From Peribacillus simplex (GTDB taxonomy: Bacteria > Bacillota > Bacilli > Bacillales > DSM-1321): a stretch of DNA of 64,000 nucleotides. The position numbers were made by a program, and so were the translations under genes. Numbering within the stretch: position 1 is the stretch's first letter; every line of letters starts with the position of its first letter. The notes beneath the pieces are model-generated. The model saw only the letters and a program-made list of their open reading frames with translations. It was not told the origin of the DNA and did not search any database. Positions 29,606 through 38,460 of this stretch are shown here, piece by piece. The stretch covers positions 62,001 to 126,000 of the forward strand of contig NZ_LNNH01000019.1 in NCBI RefSeq assembly GCF_001542915.1, in the 5' to 3' direction.

Positions 29606-30807
29606 ACCGTCACCTTCTTTTTATTGACCATGCTGTTCACTTTCGTTGGAAGTCCCCATAGCTTAATGAATCCAACTGCTGCATCATGATCGAATTCATC
29701 CGCCTTTGTATAAGTGGCCAATTTCTCATCATAGAGGGAGTATTCCGATTTTCTGCCTTCAACGATCGCGTGACCTTTGAATAGTTTCACGCGAACCGTT
29801 CCGGTTACGTTCACTTGTGTTTCTTTCAAGAAAGCGGCCAATGCTTTTTGAAGGGGCGAGAACCAAAGTCCTTCATAAATCAATTCCGTCATTTTCTTTT
29901 CGATCACAGGTTTGAAGTGAGCCAGCTCTTTTACAAGCGTAATGTCCTCAAGCTCTTTATGGGCAGCAATCAATGTCATCGCACCAGGCGCTTCATAGAC
30001 TTCACGGGACTTGATTCCTACTAATCTATTTTCCACATGGTCGATACGACCGACTCCATGCTTGCCGGCGATTTCATTCAGCTCAACGATCAAGTCTGCC
30101 AATTTATAATGTGTGTTATTCATCGTGACCGGCACACCTTGTTCAAATCCAATTTCAATGATGTCAGCCGTATCCGGCGTGTTTTCAAGGCTTGCAGTCA
30201 GATCATAAGCCTCTTCCGGAGGGGCTGCCCATGGATCCTCCAGGATTCCGCATTCGTTGCTTCTTCCCCAAAGGTTTTGATCGATCGAAAATGGGCTTGC
30301 CAAGCCGATCGGTACCGGAATTCCATTTTTCGCTGCATATTCGATTTCTTCTTCACGAGACCATTTCCAGTCACGGACAGGTGCAAGAACTTCTAAATTA
30401 GGATTCAAAGCTGAAATGGAGACTTCGAAACGCACTTGGTCATTTCCTTTTCCCGTACAACCGTGCGCAACAGCCACTGCATTTTCCGCTTCAGCCACTT
30501 CCACTAATTTCTTCGCGATAAGCGGACGTGATAGAGCTGACACCAATGGATATTTCCCTTCATACAAAGTGTGTGCCTGAAGGGCCGTTAAAGCGAATTC
30601 ATCCGCAAATTCATCTTTTGCATCAATCACATATGAACTGACGGCACCAACCGTAATCGCTTTTTCCTTAATGAAGTCGAGATCTTTGCCTTCACCGACA
30701 TCCAAGCAGCATGCCACCACTTCATATCCTTGATCTTGTAACCATTTAATTGCAACGGAAGTATCCAAACCTCCGGAATATGCTAAAACAACTTTTTGAT
30801 TTGCCAT
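29602..30807 (-). CDS. argG: Argininosuccinate synthase
   Basis: Joins citrulline and aspartate using ATP. 401 residues. N-type ATP pyrophosphatase loop [11 protein letters not shown] near residues 9-19; [15 protein letters not shown] and the citrulline/aspartate site region follow. The second ATG (MANQKVV, 30807) is chosen because AAGGGA is about 9 nt away; the first is too close. Two ARG boxes lie immediately upstream, so AhrC/ArgR repression by arginine is expected. First gene of argGH. Confidence 0.97.
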   Translation of the reverse strand: MANQKVVLAYSGGLDTSVAIKWLQDQGYEVVACCLDVGEGKDLDFIKEKAITVGAVSSYVIDAKDEFADEFALTALQAHTLYEGKYPLVSALSRPLIAKKLVEVAEAENAVAVAHGCTGKGNDQVRFEVSISALNPNLEVLAPVRDWKWSREEEIEYAAKNGIPVPIGLASPFSIDQNLWGRSNECGILEDPWAAPPEEAYDLTASLENTPDTADIIEIGFEQGVPVTMNNTHYKLADLIVELNEIAGKHGVGRIDHVENRLVGIKSREVYEAPGAMTLIAAHKELEDITLVKELAHFKPVIEKKMTELIYEGLWFSPLQKALAAFLKETQVNVTGTVRVKLFKGHAIVEGRKSEYSLYDEKLATYTKADEFDHDAAVGFIKLWGLPTKVNSMVNKKKVTV

Positions 30808-30826
30808 TTTCATCGTCCCTTTCGTG

Positions 30827-30860
30827 TGAATAAAAATTCATACATTGTTATTTTTATTCA
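30827..30860. promoter_or_regulatory. Tandem ARG boxes (AhrC/ArgR operator) of argGH
   Basis: TGAATAAAAATTCA (30827-30840) is a near-perfect ARG box, and TTATTTTTATTCA (30848-30860) is a second, weaker box in opposite orientation, 7 bp away. They lie 20-53 bp upstream of argG. Confidence 0.82.
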
Positions 30861-31021
30861 TTCTATGATTAGTACTTTATCATTTTTATAAAAGGAATAC
30901 AAGGGGTATTTTGAAGATTTAGCTAAAAATTCCGTTCCAATTATCAAGCCCATCATACATTGGATGCATCCGGTGGAATATAGTAAACTAAGAGTATGAA
31001 AAACTTAAAAGTGGAGGGAAT

Positions 31022-31336
31022 ATGAAAGAGTTATTTACTTATGATGAACGGCTCGGCATCGACATTCCTGATTTGAACCTGGAATGGGATGAATATACGA
31101 AAGGCGAGCAGCAGCAAATACTCGTGCATTGGGAAAATATCCGGGGGAGCATCCCTGACCGGATCAAGGACCTGGAAACAACCATTAACCGGAAGCAGAA
31201 CCAGCTCTCCGATGAGAGTGATTTCGCCTCATCCTGCCAGCTCAATTCCGAAATTGCCGACCTGGCATCCATCATCAATGACTTATGGCTTTGGTACCGT
31301 GCCAATCAAGGCGTTAGTGAGAAGATGCATAATTAG
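31022..31336 (+). CDS. Conserved-looking small acidic protein, unknown
   Basis: 104 residues, soluble, mainly helical by composition, rich in D, E, Q, N and W. GTGGAGGG lies 5 nt before the ATG, and a very strong terminator follows, so it is a genuine single-gene transcript. The middle part (about 45-95) is heptad-like and could be a helical hairpin. I do not recognise a family. Confidence 0.7.
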   Translation: MKELFTYDERLGIDIPDLNLEWDEYTKGEQQQILVHWENIRGSIPDRIKDLETTINRKQNQLSDESDFASSCQLNSEIADLASIINDLWLWYRANQGVSEKMHN

Positions 31337-31373
31337 GGGCTTATCTATGCAAAAAAGGTCACAGGATAATGAA

Positions 31374-31433
31374 GTACCCTACAGGATAGACACTTTTAAA
31401 AAAGTCCATCCTGTAGGGTACTTTTGTTTTTAT
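31374..31433 (+). terminator. Long terminator hairpin behind the small acidic protein gene
   Basis: AAGTACCCTACAGGAT pairs perfectly with ATCCTGTAGGGTACTT (16 bp), with extra partial pairing above, then TTGTTTTT. Confidence 0.88.
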
Positions 31434-31710
31434 AATAAGAAAACACTCTTTGGATCGAACTTATAAAATAGTACAGACAACTCACTTCCGACATGCATCC
31501 ATACGAAGATAGAATTCCGTTTGCCCACAGATTTGGAGGATTTGCACTTAGAACGTTCCACTCTCTCTTCAGGCGCGATGTGAAAAGCCAGGAGAGGGAA
31601 GTGAAATCTAAAAAAGATGCCGCCTGCAAAGTACAGACCGCATCTCCTTCAAGTTTCCTAGTTTTTGTTAAAGCTCCCTATACAAAGGGAATAGATTTCA
31701 TAGGAAACTT
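31434..31710. other. Unexplained intergenic stretch before moaB
   Basis: About 277 bp between the terminator hairpin and the moaB stop. It contains open frames on both strands without ribosome sites, and near moaB an inverted repeat. No gene is called here. Confidence 0.4.
31651..31710 (-). repeat. Inverted repeat downstream of moaB
   Basis: Perfect 10-bp arms AAGTTTCCTA (31651-31660) and TAGGAAACTT (31701-31710), with an inner TCCCT/AGGGA mini-stem. It ends one base before the moaB stop. It may be an unusual terminator for ecsC-moaB, or a small repeat element. Confidence 0.5.
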
Positions 31711-32226
31711 TTATAAATCTTTCCTGAGTTCACCGACGACATGCCCCAATTCCGGAAGAATCAATTTATTCATCGCAAGCCGCACCGCACCTGATGAGCC
31801 AGGTGTCGAAAAAACCGCTTTATCGTGCACGATTCCGGCAACGGCCCTCGATAATAGCGCTGCCGACCCGATGTCCTCCTGATAGCTGAGCATACGGAAA
31901 AGCTCGCCGAAACCGGGAATTTCCTTGGACATCAATTCTTTGACCGCCTCGATCGTTACATCCCTTTTGGCGATTCCCGTGCCGCCGTTCGTCAAGATGA
32001 CGTCTACCTTGCCGCTTCGACATGCGGCTGTAACCGCTGCTTGTATCACATCTTTTTCATCTTTTACAATTTCGTAATTTGTCACTTCATGCCCATTCGC
32101 TTTCAATAATTCCATCATCAGTGCGCCGCTTTTATCCGTTTCTTCATTCCGCGTATCGCTAACGGTTATCACCATGCAGCGAATGGCCTCTTTAATCGCT
32201 TTTTTATGAATATTGACGCTCATCAT
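31711..32226 (-). CDS. moaB: Molybdenum cofactor biosynthesis protein MoaB
   Basis: MogA/MoaB-family adenylyl-transferase-like protein that adenylates molybdopterin. 171 residues with CMVITVSDTRNEETDKSG near the N-terminus, LTNGGTGIAKRD (near residue 92) and the FSTPGSSGAVRLA substrate loop (near 142). Overlaps the end of ecsC by 4 nt. No other Moco gene lies in the window. Confidence 0.93.
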   Translation of the reverse strand: MMSVNIHKKAIKEAIRCMVITVSDTRNEETDKSGALMMELLKANGHEVTNYEIVKDEKDVIQAAVTAACRSGKVDVILTNGGTGIAKRDVTIEAVKELMSKEIPGFGELFRMLSYQEDIGSAALLSRAVAGIVHDKAVFSTPGSSGAVRLAMNKLILPELGHVVGELRKDL

Positions 32227-33062
32227 CCATCAGCCTTCTTCTCCAGTAAATAACGATATTGATAAAACTTCTGGGCAAATTCACTGACACTCCGGGTCAT
32301 TTGGTAATTCGCTCCTGCCCCGATGGCGATGCTGATGAACGGAATGCCCCGAACCAGTTTTTGGCGGAAAACCGTGATCGATAACGCCTTCAACAGCTGC
32401 TTTAATGGCTGTTCCATCCAAGTCGGATTTGTCAGCTCTTCAATTCCCAAGTAAAAATAATCATCTTCTGCAGTTTGGATTTCATGGATCAATTCTTCCC
32501 ATGCTATTCCCTGAAGTCTCTTTGGCATCGCCCCTGCATTGAATACCTTAAGTGCGACCATCATTTCGAAGGGAGTATTCACCTCGAAGCCATAGGACAT
32601 GGCGATCAGCTGCACAGTCCGGATATTGATGACCGTCATCGCCGGTAGATCACTCCCTAGTAAAAGCAGGCCTCCTGATCCACTTATCCCCCCTTGTGCA
32701 AAGGAGTATAAACGATGCTTGGCAATATGCTGGTTCGCTATGTAATTCAACTGGTCCATCGATAAGAGATTCATGTCACCAAGCGTTTCGATTTCCTCAT
32801 TGAAAACGCGTGCCGATGCCAGAATCCGCTCCCTTGCATCTATTTGAATTTGTGAGCTCTGTACCATGGCATGCAAATGAAAAAGCCATGTATCAAGCTT
32901 ATCAAAAAACTGTTGCTGAACGTTTTCAGGCAGCAGTGAAAACCCCTGCTCCAGCCACTTATCATACAATGCAGCAAGATCCGTCGGCTCATATTGATAA
33001 AGATTTTCTTGCCATTCATTAATTTCATTCCAAACTTTCATTTCCCGGTTGGTGAATTCCAT
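32223..33062 (-). CDS. EcsC family protein
   Basis: 279 residues of the EcsC family (named after ecsC of the B. subtilis ecs locus); biochemical role unknown. Family features include the small-residue hydrophobic patch GISGSGGLLLLGSDLPAM near residues 131-148 and IAIGAGANYQMTRSV near the C-terminus. AGGAGG is 8 nt before the ATG. Overlaps moaB, so the two are translationally coupled. Confidence 0.85.
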   Translation of the reverse strand: MEFTNREMKVWNEINEWQENLYQYEPTDLAALYDKWLEQGFSLLPENVQQQFFDKLDTWLFHLHAMVQSSQIQIDARERILASARVFNEEIETLGDMNLLSMDQLNYIANQHIAKHRLYSFAQGGISGSGGLLLLGSDLPAMTVINIRTVQLIAMSYGFEVNTPFEMMVALKVFNAGAMPKRLQGIAWEELIHEIQTAEDDYFYLGIEELTNPTWMEQPLKQLLKALSITVFRQKLVRGIPFISIAIGAGANYQMTRSVSEFAQKFYQYRYLLEKKADG

Positions 33063-33220
33063 GCATCAAGCCTCCTATGTACTAAAATTGGTGGATTCTC
33101 CCTTAAGTATACCATATACGACGGTTTTTCAAGAATGGGAGGATGGTTCGTCCCGCCTTTTACGGGAGTGGTACAGGGGGAAAACAGCGGGGTGAATATA
33201 TCTTCTGATTCATCGAGGAG

Positions 33221-33262
33221 AAAAAAAAGATTCCCTTACCGGAAAGAATGGCAAGGGAATCT
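33221..33262 (-). terminator. Terminator of ackA
   Basis: AGATTCCCTT / AAGGGAATCT with a 14-nt loop, behind the ackA stop; the plus-strand A8 run gives T8 on the minus strand. Confidence 0.88.
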
Positions 33263-33274
33263 CTTATCAGAAAA

Positions 33275-34492
33275 TCAGGAAGGCATGTTTTCGGCTTTGC
33301 CGTTTAAAGCAACCTTCATCGTATCCCTGACGATCATGATTTCTTCATTGGTCGGGATGACCATCACTTTCACTGGTGAATACGGTGAATTGATGAACGC
33401 TTCCTTACCTGAAGAGGTACGATTAAGGTCTCTATCCCAGTAAACACCCATGAATTCAAGCCCCTCCAAGATCCGTGCTCTAATGGCCTGACTGTTTTCA
33501 CCGATGCCGGCTGTGAAAATGATGCCATCCACTCCACCCATTTTTGCTGAATAGGAACCAATATATTTGTGAATCCTGCCTGCAAACACTTCAAGGGCCA
33601 GTTTGGCTCTTTCATTGCCTTTGTCCGCTTCGACTTGGATATCGCGCAGGTCGCTGGAAAAACCGGAAAGGGCCAACATACCGCTTTGCTGATTCAAGAC
33701 ATCCAGCACTTCATCAGCTGTCTTACCTGTTTTTTCCATGATATACGGAATCAGCGCAGGGTCGATATTACCTGAACGTGTCCCCATTGTCACACCTGCC
33801 AATGGTGTGAAGCCCATCGATGTATCCATCGACTTGCCGCCTTTTATGGCCGTAATGCTGGCACCGTTCCCTAGATGGCAGGATATCAAGCGAAGCTGTT
33901 CGAGCGGGCGGCCGATCATTTTTGCGGCCCGTTGGGAAACATATTTATGGGAAGTCCCATGGAACCCGTACTTCCTTATTCCATAGTCTTCATAATATTC
34001 AAAGGGCAAGCTATACATATATGAACTTGCAGGCATCGTCTGGTGGAAGGCCGTATCGAATACCGCAACAGCAGGTACATCACCTAATATTTGCCTGAAG
34101 GCTTTGATTCCCGTGCTATTGGCAGGGTTATGGAGTGGTGCCAACTCTGATAGCCGATCGATTTCCTTGATCACTTCCTCGGTGATCAGGACCGAATCAC
34201 TGAACACCTCACCGCCATGCACCACACGATGTCCAACGCCATCTATTTCTTCAAAGGAGTCAATGATGCGGTGGTGGATCAGCTTTTCCAGCAATATCCC
34301 TACCGCCACTTCATGATTGGGTATATCGATCGTTTCGGAAACATTTTCGCCATCGACACTCAAAGTAAAAGTGGAGTTTTTCAAGCCAATCCTTTCCACG
34401 AGACCTTTTGTAATGACTTGTTCATCAGGCATCTCAAAAAGCTGAAATTTCAATGAAGAGCTGCCTGCATTTATTGCAATGATTTTTGACAT
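33275..34492 (-). CDS. ackA: Acetate kinase
   Basis: Interconverts acetyl phosphate/ADP and acetate/ATP; overflow metabolism. 405 residues, a few more than usual (about 395) because of a C-terminal tail. ASKHA-family motifs: [13 protein letters not shown] at the N-terminus, [25 protein letters not shown] and [13 protein letters not shown]. Transcribed alone after ytxK from an extended -10 promoter; ytxK has its own terminator. Confidence 0.97.
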   Translation of the reverse strand: MSKIIAINAGSSSLKFQLFEMPDEQVITKGLVERIGLKNSTFTLSVDGENVSETIDIPNHEVAVGILLEKLIHHRIIDSFEEIDGVGHRVVHGGEVFSDSVLITEEVIKEIDRLSELAPLHNPANSTGIKAFRQILGDVPAVAVFDTAFHQTMPASSYMYSLPFEYYEDYGIRKYGFHGTSHKYVSQRAAKMIGRPLEQLRLISCHLGNGASITAIKGGKSMDTSMGFTPLAGVTMGTRSGNIDPALIPYIMEKTGKTADEVLDVLNQQSGMLALSGFSSDLRDIQVEADKGNERAKLALEVFAGRIHKYIGSYSAKMGGVDGIIFTAGIGENSQAIRARILEGLEFMGVYWDRDLNRTSSGKEAFINSPYSPVKVMVIPTNEEIMIVRDTMKVALNGKAENMPS

Positions 34493-34569
34493 CCTTCCTG
34501 CTCCTTTACTCTAAGCTAGTCTACATTTTCTTATGGTTCCCTAAAAAGAAAAATGCAGTATATAGTACA

Positions 34570-34598
34570 ATCTTATCATGGCAGGTGCATACTACCAA
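34570..34598 (-). promoter_or_regulatory. Putative promoter of ackA
   Basis: Minus strand: -35 TTGGTA (34593-34598), 17-bp spacer, extended -10 TGATAAGAT (-10 hexamer 34570-34575). No convincing cre site was seen here, although ackA is CcpA-activated in B. subtilis. Confidence 0.42.
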
Positions 34599-34636
34599 AT
34601 AAAAAGGGGAGGTAAAAAATAACCAACGCAGGATAT

Positions 34637-34678
34637 ACAAAAAAATGAAAGCCAATGCGAAATGCATCAGCTTTCATT
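34637..34678 (-). terminator. Terminator of ytxK
   Basis: AATGAAAGC / GCTTTCATT with an inner ATGC/GCAT stem, followed on the minus strand by a T run (plus-strand A run 34639-34645). Confidence 0.75.
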
Positions 34679-34680
34679 TA

Positions 34681-35667
34681 TTATTTTTCCGATTTGAACC
34701 AATCATCCATCTGCTGCATGACAGAACTTGTCGCTTCGAAATCCGAAAGCTTCGGAAGTTGTACGAGCAATGCCTTCTTCGGCGCTTCGATACCTTCTTT
34801 TTTCTTTTGAAGGATCAGGATGCTTTTCGCTGCCGCTTCATTTTTAAACATGGAAAGAGGCAGTTGCACCATTCCTTGGATATGGGTATGTTTTTTCAGG
34901 AAGTCATTGAGTTTCGGCGCTTCTTCCGACACGAACAAGTTATTCGGGACGATGAAGAAAAGATGTCCCCCATCCTTCACATGTTTAACGCTCTGCTCGA
35001 TAAACAAATGGTGGGCATATGAATGTCCCTCTCCCGCCTTCAACTCATAATCGGACGCCCGTATATCATTCGGGTAGTAACCAATCGGCAAATCGCTGAC
35101 GACGACATCGGAAGGATCGATGAAAAGCGGTTCCAAGCTGTCCTGATTGAAGAATTCAAGCGGGTGTTCTTGCAGGTTGGCACCTGCATACGCTAGCTTG
35201 ATCAACGTTTCGTCAATCTCGACGCCATATGAAGCGATGTTTTTATCAGGCAATTGATTCAAGATCGCAAATAACAAATTCCCTGTTCCAACGGCGGGGT
35301 CAAGCATGATCAGCTCTTTTTGATCCTTGGTGAATTTACCGACTAAATAACTGACGAACATGCCGACTGCATCAGGGGTCATTTGATGATTCGGTTGCAC
35401 GCTCTGCTGCATGCCCTTTAATATAGCAAGCTGATACGCTTTACGAATGGCTTCCTTTTCATATTGTTCAGGTGAAAAGTCGGCATAATGCTTCATTAAC
35501 CTTTTCTTCGATACTTCACTCAATTCCTCCTGCAGGACTTTCCCTTGGAAGAAATTCTCGCCCGTTTCACCTAGGGCATCAAGGTACGTACATGATAATT
35601 CACCTTGCAATATCTGGGCTGTTTCATTGAATTCATTAAATAATTGTTCGACTGGGGTAGACTTCAC
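34681..35667 (-). CDS. ytxK: SAM-dependent methyltransferase-like protein YtxK
   Basis: 328 residues of the COG0827 family related to N6-adenine DNA methyltransferases; methyl acceptor unknown. The SAM-binding motif I is DPAVGTGNLLFA (near residue 121). Where adenine methyltransferases carry (N/D)PPY, this protein has DLPIGYYP (near residue 192), so the usual catalytic motif is altered. GTG start with AGGAGG 9 nt upstream. Upstream of ackA, as in B. subtilis. Confidence 0.88.
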   Translation of the reverse strand: MKSTPVEQLFNEFNETAQILQGELSCTYLDALGETGENFFQGKVLQEELSEVSKKRLMKHYADFSPEQYEKEAIRKAYQLAILKGMQQSVQPNHQMTPDAVGMFVSYLVGKFTKDQKELIMLDPAVGTGNLLFAILNQLPDKNIASYGVEIDETLIKLAYAGANLQEHPLEFFNQDSLEPLFIDPSDVVVSDLPIGYYPNDIRASDYELKAGEGHSYAHHLFIEQSVKHVKDGGHLFFIVPNNLFVSEEAPKLNDFLKKHTHIQGMVQLPLSMFKNEAAAKSILILQKKKEGIEAPKKALLVQLPKLSDFEATSSVMQQMDDWFKSEK

Positions 35668-36019
35668 TTGTTAATTCCTCCTGTTTGCTTCTGTCCCTAT
35701 TTTAAAGGTAAGAACAAAGAGATACAAGCCGGAGACCCTAGCAATCATCCTTGGTTGTAATTCTTACGTTGCTTTCCGCCCCGAATGTACACGAAGAAGG
35801 AATTTTGATTGTCCTGAATGGGGCTTTGATCGTTCCATTGCACTGCAGGCGCTCGCTTATCCAGAGGCGGCTCACGGACCCGTTTCATTCCGCCCTGAGT
35901 GAAAACAAGCTTTATATTTCCATTTACTAACAGATCCAAAAAATTGCCCCATATTTTTTATTACTGGGAAAGGCTCCATGAATGCCCAAACAGCGTACTA
36001 TACATGAGGTGGTGATTAT
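35668..36019. other. Gap between ytxK and the QGYR-repeat gene
   Basis: 352 bp. It contains one doubtful 64-codon frame on minus (35745-35939, listed separately) and the ribosome site of the next gene. No terminator or clear promoter was recognised. Confidence 0.4.
35745..35939 (-). CDS. Doubtful small protein
   Basis: 64 codons from a TTG, or 47 from an internal ATG (35888) preceded by AGGGCGG. The peptide is basic and rich in N, Q, R and P, with no recognised motif. Codon composition looks plausibly coding, but the ribosome sites are weak and it has no partner gene. It may be a lineage-specific small protein or chance. Confidence 0.28.
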   Translation of the reverse strand: MDLLVNGNIKLVFTQGGMKRVREPPLDKRAPAVQWNDQSPIQDNQNSFFVYIRGGKQRKNYNQG

Positions 36020-36325
36020 ATGGATAATCAAAATCAATACTATCATGGGCCGGTTAATCCGATAAATCAGCAACATGATATACAATCAGCAGAAGAATTC
36101 AACAGGCAACAACAAGGGTTTCAACAAGGGTTTCGGCAAGGATATCGCCAAGGGTATCGACAAGGGTATAGAGATGGATATCGGGCAGGGCAACAAGCAG
36201 GTGGGCATTACCCAAGGCAAATGCCGGCTTGGCCTAATGAAGTTGATATAAAAATCGGTACACCTAATGGTCAAGAGTGGTATGGTAAGATTGTTTTACC
36301 ACTGAATGGTGAGAATTCAGACTAA
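36020..36325 (+). CDS. Small QGYR-repeat protein, unknown
   Basis: 101 residues. An N-terminal polar segment rich in N and Q (1-33) is followed by eight degenerate tetrapeptides of the type (Q/R)(Q/D)G(F/Y)R from about residue 33 to 62, then a Pro/Trp-containing C-terminus (MPAWPNEVDIKIGTPNG). No signal peptide or membrane helix. AGGTGGTGAT precedes the ATG. The composition (Gln, Gly, Tyr, Arg) recalls small spore-coat or exosporium proteins, but no homologue is recognised and no sporulation promoter is convincing. Confidence 0.68.
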   Translation: MDNQNQYYHGPVNPINQQHDIQSAEEFNRQQQGFQQGFRQGYRQGYRQGYRDGYRAGQQAGGHYPRQMPAWPNEVDIKIGTPNGQEWYGKIVLPLNGENSD

Positions 36326-36472
36326 CTAAATCGGCATATTGAACCTAAAAAACCGTATAACAGAACACGCAAAGATGATTATGCTAACTGCATCCACATT
36401 GAAAATCAGGGCCTAGAAAGGCTGTTGTCCACTTTAACGACAAGCTGTTTATCAACAAGAGAAAATCAACAT

Positions 36473-36508
36473 AAAAAAAGAACCGGGCCCATTGCGCCCG
36501 GTTCTTTT
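36473..36508 (-). terminator. Terminator of tpx
   Basis: AAGAACCGGGC / GCCCGGTTCTT stem behind the tpx stop, with T-rich sequence on both sides. Confidence 0.9.
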
Positions 36509-36520
36509 AGAATTCACAGC

Positions 36521-37021
36521 TTATTTTGATGCTTTGGCCGCTTCGATTGCACCTTCGTAATTTGGATGGTTCGTACCCTCGCTCACATATTCCACATAAG
36601 TGATTTCATCAGAACTGTTCACGACGAATACAGAGCGTGCCAGAAGACGTAGTTCTTGCATGACCACACCATACGCTTCACCGAAGGAAAGGTCACGGTG
36701 ATCGGAAAGAACTTGAACATTATCCAATCCGCTCGCAGCGCACCAGCGTTTTTGTGCGAAAGGAAGATCGTTGCTGATCGTCAATACTTTCACATTGTCC
36801 AATTTTGCCGCTTCTTCATTGAATTTTCGTGTTTGTGCATCACATACACCTGTATCCACTGAAGGAACCACACTGATAATGCGGACAGTACCTTTGGAGT
36901 CGCTTAATGTAACGGGTGATAAATCATTGGCCAATACAGTAAAATCAGGAGCCTTGTCCCCAACTTTTAGTTCCTGTCCCACCAAAGTGACCGGGTTGTT
37001 TTTAAATGTAACTGAAGCCAT
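36521..37021 (-). CDS. tpx: Thiol peroxidase Tpx
   Basis: Atypical 2-Cys peroxiredoxin that reduces peroxides with thioredoxin. 166 residues. The peroxidatic Cys is in [14 protein letters not shown] near residue 60, and the resolving Cys in [10 protein letters not shown] near 94. Strong AGGAGG before the ATG. Monocistronic. Confidence 0.95.
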   Translation of the reverse strand: MASVTFKNNPVTLVGQELKVGDKAPDFTVLANDLSPVTLSDSKGTVRIISVVPSVDTGVCDAQTRKFNEEAAKLDNVKVLTISNDLPFAQKRWCAASGLDNVQVLSDHRDLSFGEAYGVVMQELRLLARSVFVVNSSDEITYVEYVSEGTNHPNYEGAIEAAKASK

Positions 37022-37161
37022 TAAAAATTCCTCCTTTTTCTGCTATATGTACAAGCCTAATCATATTTGTTTTACCGAAATTTTGCAATTAATTGATTTG
37101 GGAATGTGGAAGTGTCCATGGCATTCACTCAAGCATGCCATCGTTCTAAGGCGATTCTTGC

Positions 37162-37195
37162 AAAAAGAAAACTCGGCGGATGCCGAGTCGCTTTT
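37162..37195 (-). terminator. Terminator of ytfI-ytfJ
   Basis: ACTCGGC-GGAT-GCCGAGT hairpin; the plus-strand AAAAAGAAA on the left gives a T tract for the minus transcript. Confidence 0.85.
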
Positions 37196-37658
37196 AGAAA
37201 TCTAAGTCTTGTTTAGGTTCCTGGTATCTCGTTGCTGGCGGTTGACTTGCCCCTTGCTTTTGATTACTGTCCTTCTTGGCCAGCATGGACTGGATTTTAT
37301 CGACGACCTGAGGTGCCAAATCCATCATTTTTTCAAGAAGATGCGTCCCTTCATCCAGATGAATCATCTTCACGCCATGGGAACCGACGATCAAAAAAGC
37401 AATCGGCGTTATCGAGACACCACCACCGCTACCGCCGCCAAATGGCTGTTTGGATTCACCTTGCTGTCCTTGATGATTGCCGTCAATCACGAATTCGCTG
37501 CCGCCTGCCGCAAAACCGAAGCCCACTTTTGACACGGTTAAAATGACACTTCCATCCGGAGTTTCAACCGGATCGCCGATGATCGTGTTCACATCGACCA
37601 TTTCTTTCAGATTTTCCATCGCTTCTTTCATTAATCCTTGGATCGGATGATCTGACAT
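37194..37658 (-). CDS. ytfJ: Sporulation protein YtfJ (GerW family)
   Basis: Forespore protein of the GerW family, needed for proper spore germination in B. subtilis. 154 residues. HPIQGLMKEAMENLKEMVDVN at the N-terminus, GDPV-TPDG, then a glycine-rich GGGSGGGVSITPIAFLI segment (about 85-101) and a hydrophilic tail. Second gene after ytfI, 14 bp downstream. Confidence 0.92.
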   Translation of the reverse strand: MSDHPIQGLMKEAMENLKEMVDVNTIIGDPVETPDGSVILTVSKVGFGFAAGGSEFVIDGNHQGQQGESKQPFGGGSGGGVSITPIAFLIVGSHGVKMIHLDEGTHLLEKMMDLAPQVVDKIQSMLAKKDSNQKQGASQPPATRYQEPKQDLDF

Positions 37659-37672
37659 CTAAATTCCTCCCT

Positions 37673-38365
37673 CTAGAACGATTGTTTATTGGAATCACCT
37701 GATAGCCTCGCTAAATTCCTGGACTTGAAATTCGCCTTCCTGCCTTTCCAATAACGAAGCAGTTTTATTCCAGTCCACATAGCCTGCCCGATTCTAAATT
37801 GTAATATGCAGGAAATTAACGTATTGGCCTGCCATCGCTGAAAGTCAGGCGTAACCGAATAGGAAGGCATGATTTGAAAATTCAAATAGGAGGTCAATAA
37901 GCCGATGATGGACCCCTTAAGCGCCCAGCATGCCCCCGTCAGCATACCGGTATGTGCGGCATTTTTAGTTCCGACCCTGCTGTGCCACACGAATTTTTTA
38001 ACCTTGACCTTTCGTGTGAACTGCCGGACGATTCGATGAAAGCCGACTATATGCACAATCATCGTCCGGAGGTCAGCAAATCCGTCTCGTAAATTTTCTG
38101 GTGTGATTTTTTTCGTTTCTTCCTTTTTGCTTTCTTCCTTCCTTCCTTGTTCTTTCTTTACTGTTATCGCTGCAGACCCCTCATCCTTTTTAATGACAGG
38201 CACTTTGAACGTATAATGAAAAAGTCCAAACCAAGCTGATAATTTAATTTGTATTTGGTCATTTTTGTGAACATGCTCTAAGTCAATGTACACCTTTATT
38301 TTAGTGAACATAAGAAGAAGCAGCAGTAAAATGAGGCAACCTGCAATCAACAAAAGCCACTTCAT
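37673..38365 (-). CDS. ytfI: DUF2953 domain protein YtfI
   Basis: 230 residues. One N-terminal transmembrane segment (about 2-22), a beta-rich region, a Lys/Glu-rich linker (about 65-95), then the conserved WHSRVGTKNAAHTGMLTGACWALKG region of DUF2953. Role unknown, but always next to ytfJ in Bacillus, so a sporulation function is likely. AAGGGTG is 7 nt before the ATG. Confidence 0.87.
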   Translation of the reverse strand: MKWLLLIAGCLILLLLLLMFTKIKVYIDLEHVHKNDQIQIKLSAWFGLFHYTFKVPVIKKDEGSAAITVKKEQGRKEESKKEETKKITPENLRDGFADLRTMIVHIVGFHRIVRQFTRKVKVKKFVWHSRVGTKNAAHTGMLTGACWALKGSIIGLLTSYLNFQIMPSYSVTPDFQRWQANTLISCILQFRIGQAMWTGIKLLRYWKGRKANFKSRNLARLSGDSNKQSF

Positions 38366-38409
38366 GCATCCACACCCTTTTTGCCTTTCAGTATCGGCAT
38401 ATCCCCAAA

Positions 38410-38452
38410 AAAATAAACCTGCAAAAGCGAATATAACGCTCTTGCAGGTTCA
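38410..38452 (-). terminator. Terminator of sppA-yteJ
   Basis: AACCTGCAAAAGCG / CGCTCTTGCAGGTT with one mismatch, followed on minus by TTATTTTTTT. Confidence 0.87.
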
Positions 38453-38460
38453 TGAAATAC

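Noticed and set aside
31493-31882. 129-codon plus-strand frame overlapping moaB
   Set aside because: Half of it is antisense to moaB, with no ribosome site.
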